A stretch of DNA of 64,000 nucleotides from Deltaproteobacteria bacterium (lineage in GTDB: Bacteria > Myxococcota_A > UBA9160 > SZUA-336), in contig JAJDAJ010000028.1 in assembly GCA_029261925.1 (NCBI GenBank), forward strand, positions 1-64,000, given 5' to 3'. The stretch's first letter is position 1. Every line of letters begins with the position of its first letter. Positions 8,025-16,101 of the stretch are shown piece after piece. Made by a program: the position numbers and the translations under genes. Below the pieces are notes generated by a model, which worked only from the letters and a program-made list of their open reading frames with translations, was not told the origin of the DNA and ran no database searches.

Positions 8025-9080
8025 ATGGCTTCCCGACGCGCGCCCCGGCCCGACGATCCGCTCGAGTACCCGCTCCTGGACTCGATTCCCGGCCCCGGCG
8101 AGACGTACGAGGTCGCGGATGGCGTGCACTGGCTCCGCATGCCCATGCCGGGTCGGCTCGACCACATCAACCTGTGGCTGCTGCGCGACGGCGACGGCTG
8201 GACCATCGTCGACACCGGCATCAATACCGAGGAGATCCAGGGGCTCTGGGAGGCGATCTTCGAGAAGCACCTCGGTGGCCGGCCCGTGAAGCGTGTCTTC
8301 GCCACGCACCTGCACAACGACCACACCGGTCAGGCGGGCTGGCTCACCCGGCGCTGGGAGATCGAGCTCTGGATGAGCCAGGCCGAGTTCTACATGTGCC
8401 GCGTCATGGCCGCCGACGGTCCGGCCGACGTGCCCGAGGACGCCATCCGCTTCTACCGCCGGGCCGGCTTCGACAAGAAGTGGCTCGAGATCTACCGCAG
8501 CCGCTTCGGGAAGTTCGGCTCCGGCATCTCGCAGCTGCCCGCGGGCTACCGTCGCGTGCTCGACGGCGACGCGCTCGAGATCGACGGTCGCGAGTGGCGC
8601 GCGGTCGTGGGCCGGGGGCACTCCCCGGAGCACGTCTGCCTGCACTGCCCCGAGCTCCGCGTCCTGATCTCGGGCGACCAGGTGCTGCCGCGAATCACGC
8701 CCAACGTCAGCGTCAATCCGTCGGAGCCGCACGCGAATCCGCTGCGCTACTGGCTGGCATCGTGCCGCAAGCTGCGCGAGGAGCTGCCGGCTGATGTCCT
8801 GGTCCTGCCCGCGCACGAGGATCCCTTCCACGGGCTGCACGACCGGCTCACCGCGCTGATCGACTTTCACGAGACCGGTATCGAGAAGCTCCACGAGCTC
8901 TGCACCGAGCCCAAGCGCGCGATCGACGTGTTCCCGGCCCTGTTCAGGAGCAAGATCAACGATCACACCTTCTTCCCCGCCACGGGCGAGAGCATCGCGC
9001 ACATCCACTACGCGCTGGAGCAGGGGCTGCTGACCGAGGAGCAGGACGCCGACGGCGTGGCCTGGTTCAGCCGCGCCTGA
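8025..9080 (+). CDS. MBL-fold metallo-hydrolase
   Basis: A 351-residue cytoplasmic protein with the metallo-beta-lactamase fold. The dinuclear metal motif H95-L-H97-N-D99-H100 is intact. Downstream, GRGHSPEHVCL supplies the third-site His, SGDQVLPRI the bridging Asp and LPAHEDPF the last His. The C-terminal helical extension (about residues 240-351) is typical of MBL hydrolases found near acyl-CoA and SDR genes in actinobacteria and proteobacteria. The substrate is not predictable; thioester or lactone hydrolysis is a reasonable guess. The start was chosen at the first ATG of the conserved region, preceded by a -10-like TATGGT. The next gene is convergent. Confidence 0.85.
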   Translation: MASRRAPRPDDPLEYPLLDSIPGPGETYEVADGVHWLRMPMPGRLDHINLWLLRDGDGWTIVDTGINTEEIQGLWEAIFEKHLGGRPVKRVFATHLHNDHTGQAGWLTRRWEIELWMSQAEFYMCRVMAADGPADVPEDAIRFYRRAGFDKKWLEIYRSRFGKFGSGISQLPAGYRRVLDGDALEIDGREWRAVVGRGHSPEHVCLHCPELRVLISGDQVLPRITPNVSVNPSEPHANPLRYWLASCRKLREELPADVLVLPAHEDPFHGLHDRLTALIDFHETGIEKLHELCTEPKRAIDVFPALFRSKINDHTFFPATGESIAHIHYALEQGLLTEEQDADGVAWFSRA

Positions 9081-9095
9081 GCGCGGGCGTGCGGC

Positions 9096-9866
9096 TCAGA
9101 GCCGCATGATCCAGCCGCCGTCCACGCCGATCACCTGTCCGGTGATCCACTGGCCGGCTGGCGACACCAGCAGCAGCAGGGTCCCGACCAGGTCCTCGGG
9201 CGGCGCGGAGTCGAAGCCCCGCAGCGGAACGATGCTGCGCAGCATCTCGCGGAACGGCGAGCTCTCGGGCGAGGCGCGCAGCCCGGCCTCGGTCTCGACG
9301 GCGCCGGGGGCGATCGCGTTCACGTTGATGCCCAGCGGTCCCAGCTCGGCCGCGAGTCCCGCGGTGAGGTGCCCGGCGGCGTACTTCGAGACCCCGTACA
9401 GGCCCGACGGTCGGTAGGCTCCGCCGGAGAGCTGGTTGACGATCTTGCCGCCACCGCGCTCCTTCATCAGCGGGACCACCGCCTGGGCGCAGAGCAGGTA
9501 GCCCGTCAGGTTGACGCGCAGCACGCGATCCCAGAGCTCGAGTGGCATCTCTGCGAGCGGGTGCGGGGGAATCTCGGCCATGAGCGCGGCGTTGTTCACC
9601 AGGATGTCGACGCCACCGAAGCGCTCCGTCGCGGCGCGGGCCATGGCGCGCGTCGAGTCCGGACTCGTGACGTCGACGGCGACGCCCGCCGCCGCGAAGC
9701 CCGCGGCCTCGAGCTCGCTGGCGGCCCTGGCGGCGCCGTCGGCGTCGATGTCGGCGAGCACCACCGAGGCTCCCGCCCCGGCCAGGCCGCGACCGTAGGC
9801 GCGGCCGATCCCGCCGGCGCCGCCCGTGACGATCGCCACCTTGCCCCCGAGGTCGAACTGGCTCAT
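9096..9866 (-). CDS. SDR family oxidoreductase
   Basis: A 256-residue classical short-chain dehydrogenase/reductase. The cofactor motif TGGAGGIG is at 14-21, NNA at 91-93, catalytic Ser147, Tyr157 and Lys161, and the C-terminus ends with the usual IGVDGGWIM strand. Asp39 at the end of beta-2 favours NAD(H) over NADP(H). The substrate is probably a hydroxy- or keto-acyl compound, but the sequence does not say which. No ribosome site is clear; CAGGAT lies 6 nt before the ATG. It lies downstream of the LLM-class gene on the same strand with a 52-base gap. Confidence 0.85.
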   Translation of the reverse strand: MSQFDLGGKVAIVTGGAGGIGRAYGRGLAGAGASVVLADIDADGAARAASELEAAGFAAAGVAVDVTSPDSTRAMARAATERFGGVDILVNNAALMAEIPPHPLAEMPLELWDRVLRVNLTGYLLCAQAVVPLMKERGGGKIVNQLSGGAYRPSGLYGVSKYAAGHLTAGLAAELGPLGINVNAIAPGAVETEAGLRASPESSPFREMLRSIVPLRGFDSAPPEDLVGTLLLLVSPAGQWITGQVIGVDGGWIMRL

Positions 9867-9918
9867 CGCCGCATCCTGACACGCGGCGCGAGGCGCCCGC
9901 CAGCAGCCGGCGCGCGGA

Positions 9919-10725
9919 TCAGCTCACGTGGGTGGCGATCCAGTCCACCTCGCGGCGGAAGGCGTCGGCGTCCGGGTAGCGCGACGCGTGCACCAGCTCG
10001 GTGGCGCCGGCGTCGCGCAGCTCCGCGACCCGGTCGCGGACGCGCGCGGGCTCGTCGGCGACCAGCGCGGTGAGCACGATGACCTCGGGCTCGGGTCGCT
10101 CTGCGGCTCGTGCGCGCACCCGCAGCTCCGAGACGTCGCGCGCCAGGGTCGCCGTCTTGGCCCCGATCGGCATCCAGCCGTCGCCGAAGCGCAGCGTGCG
10201 CTCGAGGGCGTGCGGTGCCGCGCCGCCCACGTAGATCGGCGGTCGCGCCGGCCGCGGCAGGAAGAGGAACGGCTGGCCGTTGGACTCCGCGACCTCGCGG
10301 CTGAAGCACGCGTGCAGGAACGCCAGCGTCTCGTCCGTGCGCCGACCGCGCTGGGCGCGCGGGACCCCGACCGCGCGGAACTCCGCCGCCATCCAGCCGG
10401 CGCCGACGCCGAGGCGCAGGCGCCCGCCACAGAGCTCCTGGACGGTGGCGATGACCTTCGCCGTGGGCAGGGCAGGGCGATACGGCAGCACCAGCGCGGC
10501 GGTGCCCAGGCTGATGCGTCCCGTGGTCCCGGCCAGGAACGCCAGCGCGCTCAGCGCGTCGAGGTAGCGCCCGCCCGAGCCCTCGGCGTCGTCGGGAGGG
10601 ATCGCGATGTGGTCGGGGACCCAGAGCGAGTCGAGCCCCGCGGCCTCGGCGGCACCGGCACATGCGAGGATGGTCTCGCGCGTGGACTGCGGTCCCATCA
10701 GCCGCAGGTTCACGCCCAGCTTCAC
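9919..10725 (-). CDS. LLM-class (luciferase-like) F420/FMN-dependent oxidoreductase
   Basis: A 268-residue TIM-barrel protein of the luciferase-like family. It starts with the core beta-strand VKLGVNLRL and contains GLDSLWVPDHI, the ISLGTAALVLPYR strand and the LGVGAGWMAAEFRAVG phosphate-binding region of F420-dependent members. I placed the start at the GTG at 10725 because the fold begins there; the upstream sequence in frame is not protein-like. Such enzymes transfer hydride between F420 (or FMN) and aldehydes, ketones or enoyl compounds. A second member lies at 29696. F420 synthesis genes are not in the window. Confidence 0.8.
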   Translation of the reverse strand: MKLGVNLRLMGPQSTRETILACAGAAEAAGLDSLWVPDHIAIPPDDAEGSGGRYLDALSALAFLAGTTGRISLGTAALVLPYRPALPTAKVIATVQELCGGRLRLGVGAGWMAAEFRAVGVPRAQRGRRTDETLAFLHACFSREVAESNGQPFLFLPRPARPPIYVGGAAPHALERTLRFGDGWMPIGAKTATLARDVSELRVRARAAERPEPEVIVLTALVADEPARVRDRVAELRDAGATELVHASRYPDADAFRREVDWIATHVS

Positions 10726-10747
10726 GCTGCGTCCCGCACGCCGGCTG

Positions 10748-11230
10748 CTACTGGCCACCCATGAAGGCGGCGGCGCGGCGCTGCATCTCCTCGGGGGACA
10801 CGTCCTCGACGTGCGTCGCGACGTTCCAGCGGTGGCCGAACGGATCCTCGAACTGTCCCGAGCGATCGCCGTAGAACTGGTCCTCGACCTTCCGCACGGG
10901 GCTCGCGCCGGCGTCGATCGCGCGCGCGAAGACCGCATCCACGTCGTCTACGTACACGCTGATCGTCACGGCCGTGCCGCCGATGCTCCGCGGCCCGCGA
11001 ACGTCCATCTCGGGGTACTCGTCGGCGATCATGACCAGGCCGTCGCCGATCTGGAGCTCGGCGTGGCCGATCTTCCCGTCGGGCGCGGCGATGCGCATGC
11101 GCTCCACCGCGCCGAGCACGCGGCTGTAGAAGGCGATCGCCGCGTCGGCCCCGTCCACGCAGAGGTAGGGCGTCACGCGCGGATAGCCATGGGGAATCGG
11201 GCTCACTGCGGGACGGTCGGGGTCGGGCAC
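10748..11230 (-). CDS. VOC/glyoxalase-superfamily protein (PhnB-like)
   Basis: A 160-residue protein with two beta-alpha-beta-beta-beta modules typical of the vicinal oxygen chelate fold. It begins at HGYPRVTPYLCVDGADAAIAFY and has the conserved DPFGHRWNVATH segment near the C-terminus (about residues 127-138). Such small VOC proteins are isomerases, dioxygenases or binding proteins. Here the residues that would hold a metal are only partly evident, so no reaction is assigned. The GTG start has a strong GGAGG site 5 bases upstream. It sits 22 bases upstream of the LLM gene, so they are probably co-transcribed. Confidence 0.8.
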   Translation of the reverse strand: MPDPDRPAVSPIPHGYPRVTPYLCVDGADAAIAFYSRVLGAVERMRIAAPDGKIGHAELQIGDGLVMIADEYPEMDVRGPRSIGGTAVTISVYVDDVDAVFARAIDAGASPVRKVEDQFYGDRSGQFEDPFGHRWNVATHVEDVSPEEMQRRAAAFMGGQ

Positions 11231-11275
11231 GGGGCCTCCTCGCTCCTCCGCCGGGGAGAGCCGGCGCCCAGCATC

Positions 11276-12655
11276 TCACCCCGCGAGCTCGAAGGCCACC
11301 GCCGCGAGGAAGCCGGCCAGCGTGGCCAGGCCGGCGCGCGATGCGGCGCCCGACAGGTGCACCGCCTCCGGGATCATGGTCGAGGCGATGGTCGTGAGCA
11401 TGGCGCCGGCGGCCAGCCCCTCGACGGCGACCAGGGCCACGTGGGGCACCGAGCCCCCGATCGCGAAGCCGATGCTGGAGCCGAGCGCGGTGATCGCCGT
11501 CAGCGCCAGCCACATGCCCAGCACGCGCGCCCGCCCGTAGCCCTGGGCGCGCAGCGCCAGCGAGCTCGACAGTGCCTCCGGGAAGTTAGACAGGAACAGC
11601 CCCGCGATCAGCGTGTACGGGATGACCTCGGCGAAGCTCACCGCTCCCGCAGCGTCCAGACGGCCGGCGACCATGCCCATGATCCCGGCCCCGATGACGA
11701 TGCTCTCCGGTATGCCGTCGATCAGCAGGCCCAGCCACACCGCGAGGCCGGAGCCGCGGTGCTCCCCGGCGGCACGGCGCAGCGCCGCAGCGTCGGGGAT
11801 CACGGTGCTCTGCTCCAGGGCCGCCAGCGCCGCGCGGCCCCAGCGCTCCTCGGCGTCGCCGCGCACCGCGTCGCGCATGCGAATCTCCTCGAGGCGCTGG
11901 GCGGCGAGCTCGCGCAGGGCAGCGTCGAACTCGGGGCACTCGCGGCGCCAGCGCTCGACCGCCGTTCGCTGCAGGGACAGGACCTCGACGGTCCCGCGCG
12001 CCCGCGCGCTGACCGCGTGCGGAGCTCCGACCAGCAGGGGCAGCTCGCCCAGGATGCCGCCGGGGCCGAGCCGCTTCACGGCGTCCCCCCCGCGCTCGAT
12101 CTCGACCTCGCCGCGGCGTACGAAGAGCAGCGCGTCGGCCGGGTCTCCCTCCGCGTAGAGGCGCTCGCCGCCCGCGAACACGCCGGGTCGGACGTCGCGG
12201 ACCAGCTCGCCGACGCGGTCCACCGGAAGCGCGCGGAGCAGGGGGAGGGCGCAGAGGTCGGTCAGCCAGCTCCGCTGCAGCTCGCTCTCGCGGCGGGTGT
12301 GCCAGCTGATCGCCGTCGAGATCTTGCGCAGGAAGCCGCCGCGCTCCGCGAGTGCGCGGTCGAGCACCACGAACAGGACGCCGCCGGCGGCCGCCCCCAG
12401 CAGCAGGGCCAGGAACGCGGCGACGGCCGTGTCGGCGTGGTGTCCGGGCTCGTGCAGTGCCGCGGCCGTCGGCGCGACCAGCTCCAGGGCGAGCGCCGCG
12501 ATCAGGGCGCCCGCGCCGAAGGCGGCCAGCACGCCGGAGGTGCGCGGGCCGGGCCGGAGCGCCAGGCCGACCGCCGAGCCCAGCGGCAGCGATGCGGCCG
12601 AGACGCCGCCGAGGATCGCGGCCCAGGCCAGGTAGGCGGGAGAGAGTGCGTCCAC
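11276..12655 (-). CDS. ZIP-like membrane protein with inserted cyclic-nucleotide-binding domain
   Basis: A 459-residue protein with three parts. About residues 5-105 hold three hydrophobic segments. About 140-245 match a CRP/cNMP-binding domain: FAGGERLYAEGDPADALLFV, the GEVEI turn and the LGPGGILGELPLL core. From about 300 to the end lie five further TM segments resembling ZIP metal transporters. The ZIP signature prolines are kept (DGIPESIVIG at about 313 and NFPEALSSS at about 357), but the ligand histidines of canonical HNxPEG/HExPEE are replaced. It may be a ligand-gated or sensory relative of ZIP carriers. The GTG at 12655 was chosen because AGGAGG lies 8 bases before it; an upstream GTG at 12673 lacks one. 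Confidence 0.75.
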   Translation of the reverse strand: MDALSPAYLAWAAILGGVSAASLPLGSAVGLALRPGPRTSGVLAAFGAGALIAALALELVAPTAAALHEPGHHADTAVAAFLALLLGAAAGGVLFVVLDRALAERGGFLRKISTAISWHTRRESELQRSWLTDLCALPLLRALPVDRVGELVRDVRPGVFAGGERLYAEGDPADALLFVRRGEVEIERGGDAVKRLGPGGILGELPLLVGAPHAVSARARGTVEVLSLQRTAVERWRRECPEFDAALRELAAQRLEEIRMRDAVRGDAEERWGRAALAALEQSTVIPDAAALRRAAGEHRGSGLAVWLGLLIDGIPESIVIGAGIMGMVAGRLDAAGAVSFAEVIPYTLIAGLFLSNFPEALSSSLALRAQGYGRARVLGMWLALTAITALGSSIGFAIGGSVPHVALVAVEGLAAGAMLTTIASTMIPEAVHLSGAASRAGLATLAGFLAAVAFELAG

Positions 12656-12686
12656 CGGGCCATCCTCCTGCACGGGTCCGCTCCCG

Positions 12687-12744
12687 CCGCCCTCCGGATG
12701 CCCCGGGGCCCCGGGCGGTTACGGCCCGTGGCCCCGGAGGGCGG
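12687..12744. repeat. Nested inverted repeat in a divergent intergenic region
   Basis: CCGCCCTCCGG (12687-12697) and its exact reverse complement (12734-12744) flank an inner hairpin: GGGGCC (12705-12710) with GGCCCC (12730-12735) and GGGC (12713-12716) with GCCC (12724-12727) around a 7-base loop. It lies between two divergent genes, so it could be an operator or a REP-like palindrome. No U-tract makes it an intrinsic terminator. Confidence 0.5.
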
Positions 12745-12800
12745 ATCCTGGTATGACCGGCAGCGGCGAAGCCCCCGTCGCGGCGGGGGCAGGAGGCACC

Positions 12801-13574
12801 ATGCCGGAGTTCCACAGCACGCGTCGCGAGGGCCGCACGCTGATCGTGACGATCGAGCGGCCCGAGGTCATGAATGCCCTGCACCCGCCCGCGAACTTCG
12901 AGCTCGAGGAGACCTTCGACGCGTTCGCGGGGGACCCGGAGCTCTGGGTGGCGATCCTCACCGGCGCGGGCGACCGGGCCTTCTGCGCCGGCAACGACCT
13001 GAAGTTCCAGGCGGCGGGCGGCAAGGTCGAGATGCCGCCGACCGGCTTCGCCGGGCTCACGCACCGCTTCGGCCTCGACAAGCCGGTGATCGCGGCGGTC
13101 AACGGCCTGGCGATGGGCGGCGGTTTCGAGATCGCCCTCGCCTGCGATCTGATCGTGGCCGCCGAGCACGCCGTCTTCGCGCTCCCCGAGGTACGCGTGG
13201 GCCTGCTGGCGAGCGCGGGCGGCGTGCACCGCCTGCCGCGCCAGATCGGTCTGAAGCGCGCGATGAGCATGATCCTCACCGGACGCCGGGTGCCGGCCAC
13301 CGAGGGCGAGCGGCTCGGCTTCGTCAACCAGGTGGTGCCCGACCCTGACCCGCTGCCGGCCGCGCGCGAGTGGGCGGAGCGGATCCTCGAGTGTGCGCCC
13401 CTGAGCGTGCGCGCCAGCAAGGAGCAGGTGCACGGCGGCCTCGACGACGCCAGCCTCGAGAGCGCGATGTCGCGGCGCTATCCGGGGATGACCCGGCTCT
13501 TCGGCAGCGAGGACTTCGTCGAGGGGCCGCGCGCGTTTGCCGAGAAGCGACCCCCGCGCTGGAAGGGACGCTGA
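12801..13574 (+). CDS. Enoyl-CoA hydratase (crotonase) with both catalytic Glu
   Basis: A 257-residue crotonase. The oxyanion-hole segment RAFCAGNDL (about 59-67) and the MGGGFEIALACD helix (about 106-117) are present. Both catalytic acids of enoyl-CoA hydratase are kept, one in GGGFE and one in LPEVRVGLL, so true 2-enoyl-CoA hydration is likely. The start is the ATG at 12801, with AGGAGG 5 bases upstream; an earlier in-frame ATG at 12753 would add 16 Gly/Ala-rich residues and has no ribosome site. It is the first of three same-strand genes. The downstream methyltransferase and second crotonase suggest a small acyl-CoA module. Confidence 0.9.
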   Translation: MPEFHSTRREGRTLIVTIERPEVMNALHPPANFELEETFDAFAGDPELWVAILTGAGDRAFCAGNDLKFQAAGGKVEMPPTGFAGLTHRFGLDKPVIAAVNGLAMGGGFEIALACDLIVAAEHAVFALPEVRVGLLASAGGVHRLPRQIGLKRAMSMILTGRRVPATEGERLGFVNQVVPDPDPLPAAREWAERILECAPLSVRASKEQVHGGLDDASLESAMSRRYPGMTRLFGSEDFVEGPRAFAEKRPPRWKGR

Positions 13575-13607
13575 CGCCACGCCGGCTGTGGTAGAACGGG
13601 ACGGTCG

Positions 13608-14492
13608 ATGGCCAGGACCGGTACCGCGTCAGCGCTGGGAACGGCGGAGCAGGCGAGCCTGTCGCGCGCCGCCTTCTCCCTGCACCTGGACGACCCGGTG
13701 CTCGACGACCGCTGGGCGTTGGAGCTGCACACCCCCGGGAACCAGGCGCTGGCGCGCGATGCCGACCACTTCCGTCGCGAGCTCGCGCCCGGCGTCTCGC
13801 CGATGGCGTCGATCGCCGCCCTGGGCATCGGCGCGCTCCGCCACGCCGACGACGTGGTCGAGCGCTGCGTGCGCGAGCGGGGTATCCGGCAGTACGTCGT
13901 CCTGGGTGCGGGCTTCGATACCTTCGCGCTGCGCCGCGGCGACCTCGTCGAGCGCCTGCGGGTCTTCGAGGTCGATCACCCGGACGTGCAGGCCGTCAAG
14001 CGCCGGCGCATCGAGGCGGCCCGGCGCACCCCGGCCGCGCTACCCGAGCTGGTGCCCGTGGACTTCGAGGTGACGCGTCTGGGCCCGGCGCTGCGCGCCA
14101 GCCGCTTCGACCCCGGCGCGCCGGCCGTCTTCTCGTGGCTGAACACGCTGCCGTACCTGACGCCGTCCGCCATCGAGGCGACGCTGGCCGAGCTCGGAGA
14201 GCTCGCGGCTCCGGGCAGCGTGCTCGTGGTCAACCACTCGACGACCGCGCCACCGAGCCCGGAGCAGGCGACGCGCCTGGCGATGCTCGGCGAGGAGGTC
14301 GCGAGCCGGGGCGAGCCTTTCAGGAGCCGCTTCGGCGACGCGGACTTCGAGGCGCTGCTGGCGCGCCACGGCTTCGCGATCGTCGAGCGCCTGACCGAGG
14401 TCGAGCTCACGGCGCGCTACTTCGCGGGGCGTGACGACGGCTGGGCTCCCGGGCTGCCGCTGCGCCTGATCAGCGCGGAGCGGAGGATGTGA
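13608..14492 (+). CDS. LCM/PPM-type SAM-dependent methyltransferase
   Basis: A 294-residue protein of the leucine-carboxyl-methyltransferase-like family (COG3315 type). The SAM-binding motif YVVLGAGFDTFALR is at about residues 99-112 and is followed by FEVDHPDVQAVKRRR, the family's second signature. These enzymes methylate carboxylates, often in polyketide or mycolate-type metabolism. The target here is unknown. TAGAAC at 13592-13597 could be a -10, giving a very short leader. The stop TGA overlaps the start of the following crotonase (TGATG), so the two are translationally coupled. Confidence 0.85.
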   Translation: MARTGTASALGTAEQASLSRAAFSLHLDDPVLDDRWALELHTPGNQALARDADHFRRELAPGVSPMASIAALGIGALRHADDVVERCVRERGIRQYVVLGAGFDTFALRRGDLVERLRVFEVDHPDVQAVKRRRIEAARRTPAALPELVPVDFEVTRLGPALRASRFDPGAPAVFSWLNTLPYLTPSAIEATLAELGELAAPGSVLVVNHSTTAPPSPEQATRLAMLGEEVASRGEPFRSRFGDADFEALLARHGFAIVERLTEVELTARYFAGRDDGWAPGLPLRLISAERRM

Positions 14493-15268
14493 TGGGCGCC
14501 GGGAGTCCGGGAGGCACGCGCAGCTTCGAGGAGTACTCGGCCGGCTACCGGCACGTGGCGATGCGGCGCGAGGACGGCGTGCTCGAGCTGCGGCTCCACA
14601 GCGACGGGGGTCCGCTGGTCTGGGGCAGCAGCCCGCACACCGAGCTCGGCCGCTGCTTCGCCGAGGTCGGCAGCGATCCGGGCAACCGCGTGGTGATCCT
14701 CACCGGGACCGGCGATCGCTTCATCGCCGACCTCGACACGAGCTGGGTCGGCAAGATGACCCCCGAGCTCTGGAACGAGATCTACCGCAACGGCAAGCGC
14801 CTGCTCCTGAACCTCCTCGACGTCGAGGTGCCGATGATCGCGGCGATCAACGGGCCGGCGACGGTGCACGCCGAGCTCGGGCTGCTCTGCGATCTGGTCC
14901 TGGCGTCGGAGACGGCCACGTTCAAGGACGCCCCGCACTTCCGCTACGGAACCGTTCCGGGCGACGGCGTGCACCTGGTCTGGCCGCTGCTGCTCGGCTT
15001 CAATCGCGCGCGCCACTTCCTGCTGACGGGACGCCGCCTGTCGGCCGGCGAGGCGCTGGACCTCGGAGTGGTCGCCGAGGTCCACCCGCCGGACCGTCTG
15101 CTGGAGCGCGCGCACGAGCTGGCGCGGGACCTGCTGCGCCAGCCCGATCTGACGCTGCGGTACACGCGGGTGGCGATGACCCAGCTGCTGCGGCGCGTGA
15201 TGCAGGAGCACCTCGACCACGGTCTCGCGCTGGAGGGCCTGGGCGCGATGAGCCACTGGCCGGAGTAG
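14492..15268 (+). CDS. Crotonase-superfamily protein (second Glu replaced)
   Basis: A 258-residue protein with the crotonase fold, about the family's usual length. The ATG at 14492 is preceded by GGAGG at a good distance and overlaps the methyltransferase stop; a GTG three bases earlier is possible. The helix VHAELGLLCD keeps the first catalytic Glu, but the second (PEILLG in hydratases) is replaced, reading APHFRYG. The oxyanion segment DRFIADLD also departs from the usual FcAGaDl. It is therefore probably not a simple enoyl-CoA hydratase; a hydrolase, isomerase or decarboxylase is more likely. It converges with an SDR two bases downstream. Confidence 0.85.
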   Translation: MGAGSPGGTRSFEEYSAGYRHVAMRREDGVLELRLHSDGGPLVWGSSPHTELGRCFAEVGSDPGNRVVILTGTGDRFIADLDTSWVGKMTPELWNEIYRNGKRLLLNLLDVEVPMIAAINGPATVHAELGLLCDLVLASETATFKDAPHFRYGTVPGDGVHLVWPLLLGFNRARHFLLTGRRLSAGEALDLGVVAEVHPPDRLLERAHELARDLLRQPDLTLRYTRVAMTQLLRRVMQEHLDHGLALEGLGAMSHWPE

Positions 15269-15270
15269 GC

Positions 15271-16029
15271 TCAGGGCATCAGCGCGCCGGCGTTCACGTG
15301 CAGCACCTGGCCGGTCATCGCCCAGGTGTCCGGGTGACACAGGAAGGCGACGGCGTGCGCGATGTCCCGCGGCTCGAGCACGCGGCCCATGGGATTCTGG
15401 ATGTCGGAGCTGCGGGCCACGTCGGCCAGCGGCTGGCCACCGAAGACCGCGCGGGTCATCGGCGTGTCGACCAGCCCCGGCGCCACGGCGTTGACGGTGA
15501 CGCCCGTGCCCGCGGTCTCGTTTGCGAGCGCCCGCGTGAGCGCGATCAGTCCCGCCTTCGAGGCGCCGTACGCGCCGATGCCCGCGCCCACGCGCACGCC
15601 GCTGCCCGAGGCGAGGTTGACGATGCGGCCGTTCCCGCGCGCCGCCATGCCCTCGACCACGCGGCGCAGTACCAGGAACGGGCCGGTCAGGTTCACGTCG
15701 AGCACGCGCTGCCAGCTTCCTGCGTCGTGTCCGGCGATCTCCTCGCGGTGTGCGATGCCGGCGGCATTGATCAGCAGATCGGGCGGGCCGAGCGCGGACT
15801 CGAGCTGGTCCAGCGCCGCGGCCGTCGACTCCGCGTCGGAGACGTCACAGCTCACGCTCACGCCCCCGAGCTCCGCCGCGACCTTCTCGACGCTCTCGGC
15901 GTTCAGGTCGATCAGTCCCAGGCGGGCACCCTCGCGGCCCAGCCGCTCGGCGATGGCGCGGCCGATGCCGCTCGCCCCACCCGTGATCCAGGCCGTGCGT
16001 CCCTCCAGGGGTCGATCCTGCTGCGCCAC
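15271..16029 (-). CDS. SDR family oxidoreductase
   Basis: A 252-residue classical SDR: TGGASGIG near residue 16, the NAAG motif, a Ser in ASGSG and the YGASK catalytic pair, ending in VLHVNAGALMP. Asp at the end of beta-2 (GLIDLN) favours NAD. The GTG start at 16029 has GGAGG 7 bases upstream, and a TACACT -10-like box lies about 26 bases upstream. Close relatives act on 3-hydroxyacyl-CoA or cyclic alcohols, but the exact substrate is not readable. It lies downstream of the sulfotransferase on the same strand with a 72-base gap that contains the promoter-like box, so it may be transcribed on its own. Confidence 0.85.
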   Translation of the reverse strand: MAQQDRPLEGRTAWITGGASGIGRAIAERLGREGARLGLIDLNAESVEKVAAELGGVSVSCDVSDAESTAAALDQLESALGPPDLLINAAGIAHREEIAGHDAGSWQRVLDVNLTGPFLVLRRVVEGMAARGNGRIVNLASGSGVRVGAGIGAYGASKAGLIALTRALANETAGTGVTVNAVAPGLVDTPMTRAVFGGQPLADVARSSDIQNPMGRVLEPRDIAHAVAFLCHPDTWAMTGQVLHVNAGALMP

Positions 16030-16054
16030 CGTGTCGCCTCCGTGTTGCCCCGGC

Positions 16055-16060
16055 GAGTGT
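16055..16060 (-). promoter_or_regulatory. -10-like TACACT
   Basis: Read on the minus strand, TACACT lies 25 bases before the GTG at 16029 and upstream of its GGAGG site. No clear -35 is seen. The same hexamer recurs at 26136-26141. Confidence 0.3.
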
Positions 16061-16101
16061 ACCGCCGGGAGCGCGCCGGGAGTGCGCGGCCCGGGGGAGG
16101 C

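Noticed and set aside
3765..9080. A 1771-codon open frame on the plus strand
   Set aside because: Only its last 351 codons (from 8025) look like protein. The rest runs antisense to the dikinase-like and DUF1704 genes, with low-complexity composition typical of shadow frames in GC-rich DNA.
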